Source: Pseudovibrio sp. JCM 19062
GTDB taxonomy: Bacteria > Pseudomonadota > Alphaproteobacteria > Rhizobiales > Stappiaceae
NCBI GenBank assembly: GCA_001310715.1
Contig: BAXV01000009.1
Location: forward strand, 26,682 to 90,681
Direction of reading: 5' to 3'
DNA length: 64,000 bases
Part shown: positions 1 to 10,116 of the stretch, in pieces
Numbering within the stretch: position 1 is the first letter of the stretch
Layout of the letters: each line of letters begins with the position of its first letter
Notes under the pieces: model-generated
Told to the model about the DNA's origin: nothing
The model's database searches: none
What the model saw: only the letters and a program-made list of their open reading frames with translations
Made by a program: the position numbers and the translations under genes

Positions 1-63
1 CAGGTTAACTTAACTGGTTGCTTACTTGTGCTGCGTCGCAAATTGCAATGCGGTTTGAGAGTG

Positions 64-1118
64 TTAACTCTCGCATTTACGTTTAGTTAAATTCATGGCC
101 GAGGTCGAGGTACTTCGTTTTCCGATGCTGTCGTAGTTTTCGGTTGCCCACTTTTTCGCAGCCTGCCTGCCGATATCATGGAGCAGTTCAATAAATTCCC
201 ACTGGGGATTTAGTTTTGAAGATGAGCCAAAGGGCAACAGATCCTTTGTTGCTTCGATCCGGTGCATGTAAACGCGGGTGTATCTGTCCGAATCCAGCCG
301 CCCCTCCTGAATAAGACGGGTGACGAAATCTATCGCGCGCAGTTCGCGGAGTAGGGTGGAGTTGAAGGTGATTTCGTTCAGCCGCTCTGAGATTTCCTGG
401 GCCGTATGAGGAAGCTCGTTTCGTTCTACCGGATTGACCTGAATAAGCAGGACATCTGTGTGACCGCCACTCGTGAATAGCGGGAACAGGGGCGGGTTTC
501 CCATAAAGCCGCCGTCCCAATATGCTTCATCACCAATTTCGACCGCCTGATACATGTGTGGCAGGCAGGAAGAGGCCATGATGGCATCCAGAGTGAGTTC
601 TTCGTTTTCAAAGACCTTGATTTTGCCAGTACGGACATTGGTAGCGGCAACGAAAACGTCCATCTGCTTACAACTGCGCACGCGCTCGAAATTGATTTGC
701 TGTTCTACCAAATCGCGCAGGGGGTTATAGTTCATTGGGTTGAGTTGATAGGGCGAGACAATTCGAGAGGTGAGATCCCATGCCAGATACATGGGAGAGT
801 TATCGAGCTCCAATTGCCCATGAAACATCGAGCGGGTTGCGTTGGAAGGGGCTCGTCTCTCCAGCTGCGCTGACGGCTTTCCAAAAGCGGGCCAGTGCTT
901 TGCGTGCGCCTTCCTGCCCCCTTCCACAAGGCCGTCGGCCATGACAACGGCATTCATGGCTCCGGCGCTGGTGCCTGAGATGCGACGATCTCCCATTCTT
1001 CATTCTCCAGCATCCAATCCAGAACGCCCCAGGTAAAGGCGCCATGGGCTCCGCCTCCCTGCAGGGCAAGATTGATTTTCTTTCGTTCTTTCTTTGCAGT
1101 CTTCCGGGGCGTTGCCAT
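64..1118 (-). CDS. Patatin-like phospholipase (frameshifted)
   Basis: Serine lipid acyl hydrolase of the patatin family, acting on membrane or storage lipid. The N-terminus carries the oxyanion-hole segment LQGGGAHGAF (about residue 19), followed by the nucleophile elbow GTSAG and the dyad motif DGG in WDGGFMGNPP, so both catalytic residues are present. The ATG at 1118 has a strong GGAGG ribosome site. A one-base loss near 987 (GTCGCATC where GTCGGCATC would fit) breaks the frame between residue 43 and ISGTSAG; the rest is open to the stop. It lies 52 nt behind bdhA on the same strand, so probably co-transcribed. A role in polyhydroxybutyrate or lipid turnover is inference from that pairing. 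Confidence 0.85.
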
Positions 1119-1170
1119 TCGGACCTCCATGGGTCGCTAGATTAGAACTACTGGGAAATCGCAGGTTTGG

Positions 1171-1953
1171 TTATTGAGCTGTCCAGCCGCCATCCATTGG
1201 CAGCAATGTGCCCGTGATTGATGCTGCTGTATCTGTGCAGAGGAAGACAGCAAGGCCAGCAACCTGTTCGATGGTCACGAACTCTTTGGTGGGCTGCGCT
1301 TCGAGAAGGACATCCTCTTTCACTTGTTCCTCAGTCATATTGCGCGCTTTCATTGTGTCCGGGATCTGCTTTTCGACAAGCGGTGTCCATACGTAGCCGG
1401 GGCAAATTGCATTTACGGTGATGTTGTTTTCTGCAGTTTCCAGAGCGACGGTTTTGGTCAGGCCTGCGATGCCGTGTTTGGCGGAGACGTAGGCCGCTTT
1501 AAACGGAGAGGCGACCAGTGCATGTGCCGAGGCTGTGTTGATGATGCGGCCCCAGCCTGCTTTGCGCATGTAAGGTACGGCGGTGCGGATGGTGTGGAAG
1601 GCGGAGGATAGATTGATCGCGATGATGGCATCCCATTTTTCGACCGGGAAGTGCTCAATGGCTTCAACGTGCTGAATGCCTGCGTTGTTGATGAGGATAT
1701 CGACAGAGCCAAGAATTTTAGCCGCCTCATGGATCATCGCATGGATTTCATCAGGTTTTGTCATGTCGGCAGGAGAGTAGATGCATTTTACGCCGAAGTC
1801 GGCCTCGATACTTGCCCGCTCTTTCTCAATGGAGTCAGCAGGGCCGAACCCGTTGATCATGATGTTTGCGCCTTGCTCGGCGAGTGCACGCGCGTAACCG
1901 AGGCCAATGCCTGATGTGGAGCCGGTGATTACAGCGTTTTTACCTGAGAGCAT
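1171..1953 (-). CDS. bdhA: 3-hydroxybutyrate dehydrogenase
   Basis: Short-chain dehydrogenase/reductase of about 260 residues that interconverts 3-hydroxybutyrate and acetoacetate with NAD(H), the cytoplasmic entry to ketone-body and PHB breakdown. The N-terminal glycine motif TGSTSGIGLGYA binds the cofactor, NNAG follows near residue 88, and the catalytic YxxxK appears as YVSAK with the preceding Ser region NTASAHA. The C-terminal LCTDTAASITGTLLPMDGGW is typical of BdhA-type enzymes. The ATG at 1953 was chosen because AGGAGA precedes it at normal spacing; the longer frame to 2007 adds only unrelated residues. The frame is intact. It is the first gene of a two-gene unit with the patatin. Confidence 0.92.
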   Translation of the reverse strand: MLSGKNAVITGSTSGIGLGYARALAEQGANIMINGFGPADSIEKERASIEADFGVKCIYSPADMTKPDEIHAMIHEAAKILGSVDILINNAGIQHVEAIEHFPVEKWDAIIAINLSSAFHTIRTAVPYMRKAGWGRIINTASAHALVASPFKAAYVSAKHGIAGLTKTVALETAENNITVNAICPGYVWTPLVEKQIPDTMKARNMTEEQVKEDVLLEAQPTKEFVTIEQVAGLAVFLCTDTAASITGTLLPMDGGWTAQ

Positions 1954-2171
1954 TTCGAGTCTCCTGACCAAAGATATATAAAATGAGCTGGTGTGAGCTT
2001 GCGCCACTTTTTAGTCTGGTTGCATTAGCAAAAAGCATAGTTGTTTGGCGTGCGGTGCAAAAAGGTGAGAAGTGACTGCGAATCTGTCTTTTGTCCTTAA
2101 TGGAAGGTTAGAAGCAGGGTGCGTTGCGGTAGAACGTTCTGGATTTTTCGGTTTCCTGATGAGGGCGTGGA

Positions 2172-2231
2172 CCTAGCACCATTCTGACGCGAGGTTTACT
2201 GTGAAATCTTGGGGGGATTGATGGTGCTAGG
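2172..2231. repeat. 11-bp perfect inverted repeat, 38-nt loop
   Basis: CCTAGCACCAT at 2172-2182 is repeated as its exact reverse complement at 2221-2231. The pair lies in the 370-nt space between the divergent bdhA and ispG genes. No T-run follows either arm, so it does not look like an intrinsic terminator. It could form a leader hairpin of ispG or hold two half-sites of a regulator; neither can be decided from sequence. Confidence 0.6.
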
Positions 2232-2324
2232 GATGGGATCAAACTGAATTGAATTTGCGCCAAAAAAAGTTGACAGGGCGTGCCGCATGCTGCACTTGCA
2301 TGCCTAAAGATTTACCCAAGTGGA

Positions 2325-3602
2325 ATGATCATGACTGACAAGAACCAAACCTATATTTCTTCCCCGTTTCCGCGCCGCCGCTCTGTGGCGGTAGATGTTG
2401 GTGGGGTTATTGTTGGCGGCCAAGCGCCTGTTGTTGTTCAGTCCATGACGAATACTGATACCGCAGATGTGGATTCCACGGTTGCGCAGGTTTCTGCTCT
2501 GGCACGTGCCGGGTCCGAGCTGGTGCGGATCACTGTTGATCGCGATGAGGCTGCCGCAGCTGTTCCGCGCATCAAAGAGCGATTGGAACGCATCGGCGTG
2601 AATGTTCCGCTTGTGGGGGACTTCCACTACATCGGGCACAAGCTGCTGGCGGATCATCCTGCCTGCGCTGAAGCGCTTGATAAGTACCGGATCAATCCGG
2701 GCAATGTTGGCTTCAAGACCAAGAAAGATAAGCAGTTCGGCCAAATCATTGAAATGGCTATGAAGCACGACAAGCCCGTGCGCATTGGGGTGAACTGGGG
2801 TTCACTTGATCAGGAACTGCTGACCCATTTGATGGATAAGAACCAGCAGGAAGGTTCTCCGCTGACAGCGCAGGAAGTGATGCGCGAAGCGATTTGCCAG
2901 TCTGGTTTGTTGTCTGCACAGCGCGCCGAAGAGCTGGGCCTTGGCCGTGATAAGATTATTCTATCTGCGAAAGTGTCTCAGGTTCAGGATCTGATTGCCG
3001 TTTACACGGATCTGGCACAGCGTTGTGATTATGCACTTCACCTCGGTCTGACTGAGGCCGGTATGGGTACAAAGGGCATTGTGGCTTCTTCTGCCTCCAT
3101 GGGGATTTTGCTGCAGCAGGGCATTGGCGATACCATTCGTATTTCGCTGACCCCGGAACCGGGTGGAGACCGGACCCGCGAGGTTCAGGTTTCTCAAGAG
3201 CTGTTGCAAACCATGGGCTTCCGTAGTTTTGTGCCGATTGTGGCGGCATGTCCGGGTTGTGGGCGTACGACCTCTACAGTCTTCCAGGAGCTGGCGCAGG
3301 ATATTCAGGAGCATATTCGCGAGAGTATGCCAAAGTGGCGGGAACAGTATCCGGGAGTTGAAGAGCTCAACGTGGCGGTTATGGGCTGTATCGTGAATGG
3401 TCCGGGTGAATCCAAGCACGCAGATATTGGTATTTCTTTGCCGGGGACAGGCGAAACACCGGCCGCTCCTGTGTTTGTTGATGGAGAGAAAACTGTTACG
3501 CTTCGCGGGCCGAACATTGCGAATGAATTTAAGGCAATGGTTCTTGATTATATTGAGAAGCGCTATGGTACGGGTGTTTCTTCTGAACACGAGATTTCAT
3601 AG
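2325..3602 (+). CDS. ispG: 4-hydroxy-3-methylbut-2-en-1-yl diphosphate synthase (flavodoxin)
   Basis: GcpE/IspG, the penultimate enzyme of the MEP isoprenoid pathway; it converts MEcPP to HMBPP using a [4Fe-4S] cluster. The TIM-barrel start [14 protein letters not shown] and the cluster cysteines in CPGCGR (about residue 308) and GCIVNGPGE (about residue 352) are all present. The length of about 425 residues is normal for the single-domain bacterial form. ATG codons at 2325 and 2331 are both possible; the GTG further up at 2280 adds an unsupported extension. The frame is intact, unlike its neighbours. The stop TAG directly abuts the ATG of pdxY at 3603, so the two are likely translationally coupled. 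Confidence 0.95.
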   Translation: MIMTDKNQTYISSPFPRRRSVAVDVGGVIVGGQAPVVVQSMTNTDTADVDSTVAQVSALARAGSELVRITVDRDEAAAAVPRIKERLERIGVNVPLVGDFHYIGHKLLADHPACAEALDKYRINPGNVGFKTKKDKQFGQIIEMAMKHDKPVRIGVNWGSLDQELLTHLMDKNQQEGSPLTAQEVMREAICQSGLLSAQRAEELGLGRDKIILSAKVSQVQDLIAVYTDLAQRCDYALHLGLTEAGMGTKGIVASSASMGILLQQGIGDTIRISLTPEPGGDRTREVQVSQELLQTMGFRSFVPIVAACPGCGRTTSTVFQELAQDIQEHIRESMPKWREQYPGVEELNVAVMGCIVNGPGESKHADIGISLPGTGETPAAPVFVDGEKTVTLRGPNIANEFKAMVLDYIEKRYGTGVSSEHEIS

Positions 3603-4484
3603 ATGTCGCTGGAGCGGTTTGTCAAAAAAAAGTTGAACACAAAATCAGAAATAATGCGCCGAAGGAAAAGCCTTCGGTTCTGGTGATTTCTTCGCAAGTC
3701 GTCAGTGGGTGCGTTGGTATGCGCAGCATGGTGTTTGCGCTGGAACGCATGGGCTTTAACGTCTGGATGCTGCCCACGATCCTTCTGCCATGGCATCCGG
3801 GGCAGGGCCGTGGTGAGCGGATCTCTGCAAATGACGAAGCCTTCACGCATATTGTCGAGCAGATTTGTGCCAGTGACGAGCTGAGCAATGTGAAGGGTGT
3901 TCTTTCTGGCTATATGGCGAATGTGGCTCAGGTTTCTGGCGTGGCGAAGATCGTCGAAGCAGTGAAATCCCGTAACAAGGATGCGGTCTATCTTTGTGAT
4001 CCGGTGATTGGTGACAAGGGCGGCCTTTATGTTGCCGAGCCGATTGCGGAAGCTATTCGTGACCAATTGCTTCCACTTGCTGATGTGAGTACGCCAAACC
4101 GCTTTGAGCTGGCGTGGCTCAGTGGGTTTGGAACGGACATGGAAAATGAGGCTGTCGCGGCCGCTCGTACGCTGGGAGTGGAACGCACGATTGTAACGTC
4201 ATCGCCTGCGATCCGGCGCAATTCCATTTCCAATCTGCTGGTTGGCCCTCGCGGCAGTCTCGCGATTGAACATGCTGAAGTACAGGGCGCTCCCCATGGC
4301 ACGGGTGACTTGTTGTCGGCGTTATATCTGGCGCGCTGCCTGAGCGGACAAAGCGATGAAGACGCGCTGAAAAAAAGCAACGGCTTCAACGTTTGAGCTG
4401 GTGGCGCGTTCGGTCAAAGTTGGTTCTGATGACCTGCTTTATGCGGAACATCAGGATTCACTGATCCAGCCATGGCGCTTGTGA
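3603..4484 (+). CDS. pdxY: Pyridoxal kinase (two frameshifts)
   Basis: Ribokinase-superfamily kinase that phosphorylates pyridoxal or related vitamers in B6 salvage. Family marks are VLVISSQVVSGCVGMRSM near the start, YLCDPVIGDKGGLYV in the middle and the ATP/anion-hole motif HGTGDLLSALYLA near the end. The ATG at 3603 directly follows the ispG stop. Two homopolymer errors interrupt it: an A8 run at 3624-3631 where nine A fit, and an A7 run at 4370-4376 where six fit. With both corrected, the protein reads about 293 residues through to FELVARSVKVGSDDLLYAE and the stop at 4484, the usual PdxY length. Function is confident; the broken state is probably technical. Confidence 0.85.
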
Positions 4485-4514
4485 ACACTCGCCGCGTGGT
4501 TGAGGCACCAGAGC

Positions 4515-5262
4515 GTGCCTGAGACCAATGCAGCGACGCCAGTGTGTGTTGCTGGCGTTGATGGCTGTCGGGCAGGTTGGATTGCTGTTTTCCGCTGGCT
4601 AGCCTCACAGCACCCCCCAGAAGTACAGATCTTCCAGAGTTTTGCAGATGTGTTGGGCTCAGAGCATAGGCCCTGCAAGATTGCTGTCGATATGCCTATT
4701 GGGCTGCCTGAGAAGATTGGTCAGGCTGGTCGCGGGCCAGAGAAGGCGGTGCGCCCGCTTCTGGGTATGCGGCAATCTACGGTGTTCTCTATCCCCGCTC
4801 GTGCCGCGATCTATTGTGAAGATTACCGCGAGGCTTGCTCTGCTGCGCTGGCTCATTCGATGCCGCCAAAGAAAGTCTCCAAGCAGACGTTTCATATCTT
4901 CCCGAAAATCCGTGAGATTGATCAGCTCATGACACCTGAGCTGGAAGAGCGGGTGTTTGAGGTTCACCCTGAGGTCGCGTTCTGGCGTTTGAACGGGCAA
5001 GAACCTATCGCTGTTCCCAAAAAAAGTCAAAGGAACCAGCTATCCGCCGGGATTAGATGCGCGGCGGGATTTGCTTGTGCAGTTTGACTATATGGCAAGC
5101 TTTCTGGATCAGAAACCGCCCAAGGGCGCGGCTCGGGATGATCTGATGGATGCGGCTGTGAATGCTGTGATTGCGGAGCGTTTGTTCCACGGGCAGGCGG
5201 AGCCATTCCCTTCAGATTATGGCCGCGATGAACGCGGGCTGCGCATGGCAATCTGGGCCTAG
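4515..5262 (+). CDS. DUF429 family protein (frameshifted)
   Basis: Cytoplasmic protein of the DUF429 family, predicted to have an RNase H-like fold and possibly nuclease activity; its biological role is not known. The diagnostic start GVDGCRAGWIAV and the acidic DMPIGLP motif are visible, and the later EVHPEVAFW segment is also family-typical. The GTG at 4515 is preferred because it is close to pdxY and leaves a short leader before the first motif. An A7 run at 5019-5025, where six A would fit, shifts the frame; beyond it the reading continues as VKGTSYPPGLDARRDLL to the C-terminal DDLMDAAVNAV. It is the third gene of the ispG-pdxY-DUF429 run. Confidence 0.8.
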
Positions 5263-5311
5263 CCTGACTTTCTGATCTTTCTGGAGGTCAACTCGTAAAA
5301 GTCAGGCTAGG
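5258..5311. terminator. Inverted repeat between convergent genes
   Basis: CCTAGCCTGACTT at 5258-5270 pairs perfectly with AAGTCAGGCTAGG at 5299-5311, leaving a 28-nt loop. The left arm overlaps the stop of the DUF429 gene. It lies between two convergent genes, so a bidirectional terminator is the simplest reading, although the loop is long and no strong T-run follows. Confidence 0.5.
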
Positions 5312-5322
5312 TTCTAAAGCGC

Positions 5323-6489
5323 TTATTGCGGTTTGATGCGTGGGGCAGGGGCGGCTGGATAAGGATCGTTGACCTCTGCCACAACCTTTGGCTCATCGCT
5401 GGTGCGGCTGTTGGAGAACAGCGAGGTGAAGTAGCCGAATGCGCGGTCCGTCTCTGACGCTTTCTTTTTAGTAGGAGACGGTTCTTCCGCTGCCAGTGCA
5501 AGAACTTTTGCAGTCCCTACGTCTGCCGGTGTCGCGTTTGGTCCCGCTGCTTGGCAACATCAGTTGTGGAGGTGCCGCCAAAGAAGGATGCGATTTTTTT
5601 CCTTGCGGCGGTTGCTGTTTTCCATAGCGATTTGGATTTTAGCGGTTTCCTGCGCATCTCTGGCTTGTTTCTTTGCCACGGCAACAGCGATGTTCTTGGG
5701 CACTGTGTATGCGGGGCATGCGCCGCGTGCGTTGAATTTGGTGCCTTTTTTTGTCTGCCTTTGCGTTGAAGACATACTCTTTTTCGCAGACTTCAATGGC
5801 AGGTGGGCGTTTGGTGACCTCGAAGTGATCGTAGCCACGCTTAAGCATGCGCCAGAATTCATAGTGTTCCGAGTTTGCGTTGATCGCCATGTTTCTTGGC
5901 GTCATGCGGAACGGGAAGGCCTGGACCTGAAACTTTCGCTGTCCCCCAAGGAAGCTGTCGCGGCCAAGGGCGTAGATGTCTGCAATCTGCTTGTCTGTCA
6001 TGGCGTAACAGCCACGAGAAGAACAGGCGCCGTGAACCATCAGGTTTGAGCCTGTGCGGCCGTGAGCGCGGTCAAACTTGTTCGGGAAGCCGAGATTGAA
6101 TGACAGGTAGTAGGAGGAGAATGGTTCATCAGGCCGGGTGTGACTTCGTAGAAGCCTTCCGGAGCCTGTCGGTCACCCTCTTTGATCTTTGGGCCGAGTT
6201 CGCCGGACCATTCACAGATGTCATAGGTTTCCAGCAGCGCGTATTCGCCGGACTTGGTCTGTTTCCAGACTTCCAGCTCGGACTCCTGCTTGAACAGGCG
6301 TACCATGATCGGAGACTTGAGCTCCATGTCCTTGGACTGCATCCGATTGATCAGGCTTCTGCTGACGGGTTGCTGGTGTTTCTCAGAGCCAAACTCTGAT
6401 CCCTGACAAGCAGCTAGCGTTAATGCCAGCGCAAGCGCGGCAGCGCGCTTTACGTTTTTGCCTGTCTCTCCCTGAAACACTTTAATCAT
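5323..6489 (-). CDS. Lipoprotein L,D-transpeptidase, YafK/YkuD-like (four frameshifts)
   Basis: Cell-wall enzyme expected to form or modify 3-3 or protein-peptidoglycan cross-links. The N-terminus has a lipoprotein signal with lipobox LAAC near residue 28. The catalytic motif HGACSSRGCYAM carries the YkuD His and Cys. Four single-base shifts interrupt it: near 6127 (lost C), at the T7 runs 5746-5752 and 5594-5600 (one too many each), and near 5550 (lost base). After correction it is about 388 residues, with an Ala/Pro/Lys-rich tail ending PAAPAPRIKPQ. It is the most damaged gene in the window per length, yet every piece retains family-like sequence. Symbol not assigned. Confidence 0.75.
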
Positions 6490-6652
6490 GTGTGTGACCT
6501 ACCCTGCTGGGGCTAGTTTGCCCGAACCCCAATCTCAACTCTACACTTAGACTATCTGGGTTAAGGTTGACCGAATCTTACCACAGATCATAGATTTTGA
6601 GATTGAGGCATATTCCCCAAGGTGCACTTTCTCCCATGTTTGATTACTCAAA

Positions 6653-6690
6653 CAAAAAAGGCACCAGTCGTATATCTGATGCCTTTTATA
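6653..6690 (-). terminator. Intrinsic terminator of accA
   Basis: On the minus strand AAAAGGCATCAG pairs with CTGGTGCCTTTT around an eight-base loop and is followed by six T, 40 nt beyond the accA stop. The hairpin has the A-tract/T-tract symmetry of a bidirectional terminator. Confidence 0.75.
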
Positions 6691-6729
6691 AAAAGTTTAG
6701 TAGATACCCACAACAAATCGTAGGTCGAA

Positions 6730-7686
6730 TCAGCTGAGTTCACGACCTATGCGTAAGAATTTCTCTCGACGCTGCTTTTTGAGATCGTCTGGAGACTGGC
6801 CAGCCATCTTGGTCAAAGCGTTTTCAATGCTGGTTCCAGCGCGATCAATAACGATCTCTTTTGCGCGGTGTGCGCCGCCGATTGGCTCTTTGATGATCTC
6901 ATCAATGACGCCGAAGCCGGAGAGGTCCTCAGCTGTGATCTTCATGTTGGTTGCTGCATCCTGTGCGCGGGTGCTGTCGCGCCATAGAATGGATGCGCCT
7001 GCTTCCGGAGAGATCACAGAATAGATGGAGTGTTCCAGCATTGCCACGTGGTTGGTGGTTGCAATTGCGATTGCACCGCCGGAGCCGCCTTCACCAATGA
7101 TGATGGAGATGTTTGGAACGCCAAGGCCGAGGCACATGTCAGTGGAGCGAGCGATTGCTTCTGCCTGACCGCGCTCTTCAGCGCCGATGCCGGGATATGC
7201 GCCTGCGGTGTCTACGAAGGAGACAACAGGGATGTTGAAGCGGTTTGCCAGTTCCATGATGCGGACGGCTTTACGGTAGCCTTCCGGACGGGCCATGCCG
7301 AAGTTGTGCTTCAGGCGGCTTTCGGTGTTGTTGCCTTTTTCCTGACCCAAGATGCAACAGACTGTCCACGGAAACGACCAAAGCCTGCAATAATCGCATG
7401 ATCCTCGGAGAATTTGCGATCACCTGCAAGTGGGGTGAAGTCTGTAACCAGAGTATTGATGTAGTCCAGTGCATGTGGACGGTCGGGGTGGCGGGCGACC
7501 AGAGTTTTTTTGCCACGGCGTCAAGCGAGAATAGACGTCGCTGAGTGCCTGATTTGCTTTTTCCTGAAGACGGGCAATCTCGTCTTCCACATCAACCGCT
7601 TCACCACCTTCAGCCAGGATCTTTAATTCCTGTACTTTTCCTTCAAGGTCAGCAACTGGTTTTTCGAATTCGAGGTAACTGCGCAT
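6730..7686 (-). CDS. accA: Acetyl-CoA carboxylase carboxyltransferase subunit alpha (two frameshifts)
   Basis: Alpha subunit of the carboxyltransferase that, with AccD, moves CO2 from carboxybiotin to acetyl-CoA in the first step of fatty acid synthesis. It starts with the family sequence [15 protein letters not shown]. The crotonase-like core shows [23 protein letters not shown] and [13 protein letters not shown], the acyl-CoA oxyanion region. The T7 run at 7505-7511 (six fit) and a lost base near 7352 (GTTGCATC for GTTTGCATC) split it. Corrected length is about 318 residues, normal for AccA. The gene is essential in bacteria, which argues strongly that these shifts are not real. Confidence 0.92.
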
Positions 7687-7866
7687 ATTGGATATTCACT
7701 CGTAACAATCAGCGGGCTTGAGTCGCCGAGTAAAAAAGGCGTTGAACCGCGCTATAATTTTGGCGCGACACTGGCGACAGCTGGGGCATCTGTCAAGGCT
7801 TTGCATCACAAATGTGGGTGTCTGACCCTCTTGAAACAAGAAGAAATGGGTTTAGAAGTGCAAATC

Positions 7867-8728
7867 CTATCGAGAAGCTGTCTTCTTAGGAGAAGCTGAC
7901 GTTTGCGGTATGTTGAGCTGCTGGGCTTTCAGAACAAGTGTGCCAGTCGCTGTAGGGATTGACACCTTGTAGGGAATGAGAAGGTTCGTATCACCAATTG
8001 GTGCCAGCCAGGTTTCAATCTTTGCGTTTTTGGCCAGATACTGGACGGCCTTTCTTTCAGGGCGGTGTCCGGCGATTGGTTCCCAGCGTGCGGAACAGAC
8101 AATGACCGGGCCATTGTAACCGTCGCTGGAGACTTGGCGCACTTCCTTGAACTTCATATTGATGTTGAAGCGTGCCCAGCCATCATAGATTGGGAGTTTG
8201 CGGTCGCAGACTGACGGGTCAAGAACTTTGGCGCTGGACGGTGCGCTGACAATCGCTGCACTTAACGGATCCATTGCGTTGAGTTTGTGTTCGCCTGTTA
8301 CCTCGATGCGCGTCTTGGAGGGCTTGTATTTCGGGGTGACCTGAGTGGTGCGGACGTGGCCGGATCCCTGACCGAGACTGACATAGAAGTTGCGGTTGGA
8401 GCGCGAGAGGCCATGGTGTAGGTGCTGGGCAGGACTCTCGTTCCCTGCATCCACCCGGTTGCCTGTGCTCCGCCCTTGCCTGTGGAGAAGAGTGTGCCGA
8501 TGCCAGCAGGTTCCATGCCGACTTTTGCGGAATAAGCATTGTCACGCAGGATGAGGGAGAATGAGCCTTTTCCCACGGTGAAGCTGCATAAGAAATATTG
8601 TAGATGCCGCCGAGGCGTTCTGTTTTCCCCAGTGCAGCTGTGGATAGTGTGCCAAATGAGAGTGCTGCGATGGCCATTACGCATGATTTGCCGAGGAAAT
8701 TGCAAATCTTTGAAAAAGTTACTCGCAC
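7867..8728 (-). CDS. DUF3108 exported protein (two frameshifts)
   Basis: Conserved alphaproteobacterial exported protein of the DUF3108 family; function unknown, probably periplasmic. The GTG at 8728 is preceded by GGAGG nine nt upstream and opens a signal peptide (FLGKSCVMAIAALSFGTL). The mature part contains the family-like core GSFSLILRDNAYSAKVGMEPAG and later DVxF-type strands. One base is missing near 8580 (AGCTTCACC for AGCTTTCACC) and one near 8412. The final 150 residues, from SNRNFYVSL to the stop, are open. It is a single gene facing the divergent rpmB. Confidence 0.75.
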
Positions 8729-8916
8729 GATACTGTACCTCCGCAGCCGCAGACCTTGGCGTCTGACAGCCTGAGAACTCAGGAAACTGAACAAAAAATC
8801 AAACTCGTTGAAATATGAAACTACCGAAACAAGGTAACACGGTGGTTAAGAGATGTGAGTTTGTTGAAGTTTTGATTGAAATATGGGCTTCGAACAAGCA
8901 AATAGGCAGCAAAGCC

Positions 8917-8945
8917 TTGACGAATTCTGCTGTACTAATTATAGC
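8917..8945 (+). promoter_or_regulatory. Candidate sigma-70-type promoter for rpmB
   Basis: TTGACG at 8917-8922 and TATAGC at 8940-8945 are separated by exactly 17 bases, 122 nt upstream of the rpmB start. The 338-nt space between the DUF3108 gene and rpmB holds no other feature that I can support. Confidence 0.5.
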
Positions 8946-9066
8946 AAGCCAACTTTTCCGTACAGGCCGGAGGTGGTTCCGCGAGACTATGGCGTCCGCG
9001 ACCTGCCGGTTTAAACAGAATGCGCCCGGAAATGAGGGCGCCTACAAATTATAAAGGGTGACCCTC

Positions 9067-9354
9067 ATGGCACGCCGCTGCGAACTTACCGGTAAAGACG
9101 TGATGACCGGCAACAACGTGTCTCACGCAAAAAACAGGAGCCGTCGTCGGTTCTTGCCAAACCTCTGCAACGTTTCCCTGTTGAGCGATACTCTCGGCGA
9201 AACCTACAAACTGCGTATCTCCGCACACGCACTGCGCTCTGTTGAGCACCGTGGTGGTCTGGACGCATTCTTGTTGAAAGCAGTTGAAGCTGAGCTTTCA
9301 CCAAAAGCACGCCTGCTGCGCACCGAAATCAAGCGTCGCCAGGCAGCTGCTTAA
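9067..9354 (+). CDS. rpmB: 50S ribosomal protein L28 (bL28)
   Basis: Small basic protein of the large ribosomal subunit. The start [20 protein letters not shown] and the internal [11 protein letters not shown] are the classic bL28 signature, and the 95-residue length matches the longer alphaproteobacterial version. The ATG at 9067 is used because a shorter upstream extension (from 9058) adds three non-conserved residues and AAAGGGTGA precedes it. Frame intact. It is transcribed alone or with the following transporter gene 27 nt downstream. Confidence 0.96.
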   Translation: MARRCELTGKDVMTGNNVSHAKNRSRRRFLPNLCNVSLLSDTLGETYKLRISAHALRSVEHRGGLDAFLLKAVEAELSPKARLLRTEIKRRQAAA

Positions 9355-9381
9355 TCACATCTTTCTTGAAAGGGATTGAGC

Positions 9382-10025
9382 GTGAATAAGTCGAATACTG
9401 CCCGACCACTGGCTTTTGCATTATGGCAATGACCGCAGTGGTCGTGGCGTCGAATTACCTCGTTCAATTCCCTGTTCAGGGAATGCTCGGGGCTGTTGAT
9501 CTGGCAGACCTGCTTACTTGGGGTGCATTCACTTATCCGGTGGCATTCCTTGTAACTGATTTGATTAACCGACAGTTTGGTCCTGCTGCTGCACGCAAAG
9601 TTGTGTACGCTGGTTTTGCTGTTGCTGTTGCTCTATCTATCGTTCTGGCAACACCACGCATTGCAATTGCTTCAGGAAGTGCATTCCTGATCGCTCAATT
9701 GCTTGACGTGACTGTGTTCCACCGTCTTCGTGAAGGTCACTGGTGGAAGGCGCCTGTCGTTTCTTCCACGCTTGGTACCATGCTCGATACCGTACTGTTC
9801 TTTAGCCTTGCTTTTGCAACACAGTTCGCGTTTTTGGGTTCTCACGATGCGTTTGCGGTAGAGGTTGCGCCTTTGTTTGGCGTGTTTGCTTTGGAAGTTC
9901 CTCGTTGGGTTTCCTGGGCAATGGGTGACTTCGGTGTCAAGATCATCGTCGCGATGAGCATGCTTGTGCCATACCGCATCGCTTTGGGGGTCATCGGCGC
10001 GGTACCTGCTCCACAGCGCGGATAG
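9382..10025 (+). CDS. yhhQ: VUT-family queuosine precursor transporter, YhhQ (frameshift at N-terminus)
   Basis: Integral membrane protein of the vitamin-uptake-like (DUF165/COG1738) family that imports queuine precursors such as preQ0 or preQ1. About six hydrophobic segments are present; family marks include YPVAFLVTDLINRQFG and the C-terminal SWAMGDFGVKIIVA. The likely start is the GTG at 9382 with AAAGGGA before it, giving NKSNTARPLAFAL; a lost base near 9416-9420 shifts the frame before AMTAVVVASNYLVQFPVQG. A shorter, unshifted start exists at 9423 but would cut into the first membrane helix. About 214 residues. Confidence 0.82.
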
Positions 10026-10050
10026 CTGTTTGCTTGATAAGAATTTTAGA

Positions 10051-10086
10051 AAGGCATCGGACTTGGGTTCGGTGCCTTTTTTGTTT
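10051..10086 (+). terminator. Intrinsic terminator of yhhQ
   Basis: AAGGCATCGGAC and TTCGGTGCCTT form a G:U-containing hairpin followed by six T and then GTTTTT, 26 nt after the yhhQ stop. Confidence 0.75.
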
Positions 10087-10116
10087 TTCTATAAGTGTTT
10101 GCTGCAATAAGCTCGG

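Noticed and set aside
2270..2298. TTGACA before ispG as a promoter -35 box
   Set aside because: No acceptable -10 hexamer lies at 16-18 bases spacing.
2961..3590. 209-codon minus-strand frame inside ispG
   Set aside because: Antisense to the intact ispG gene and without conserved motifs.
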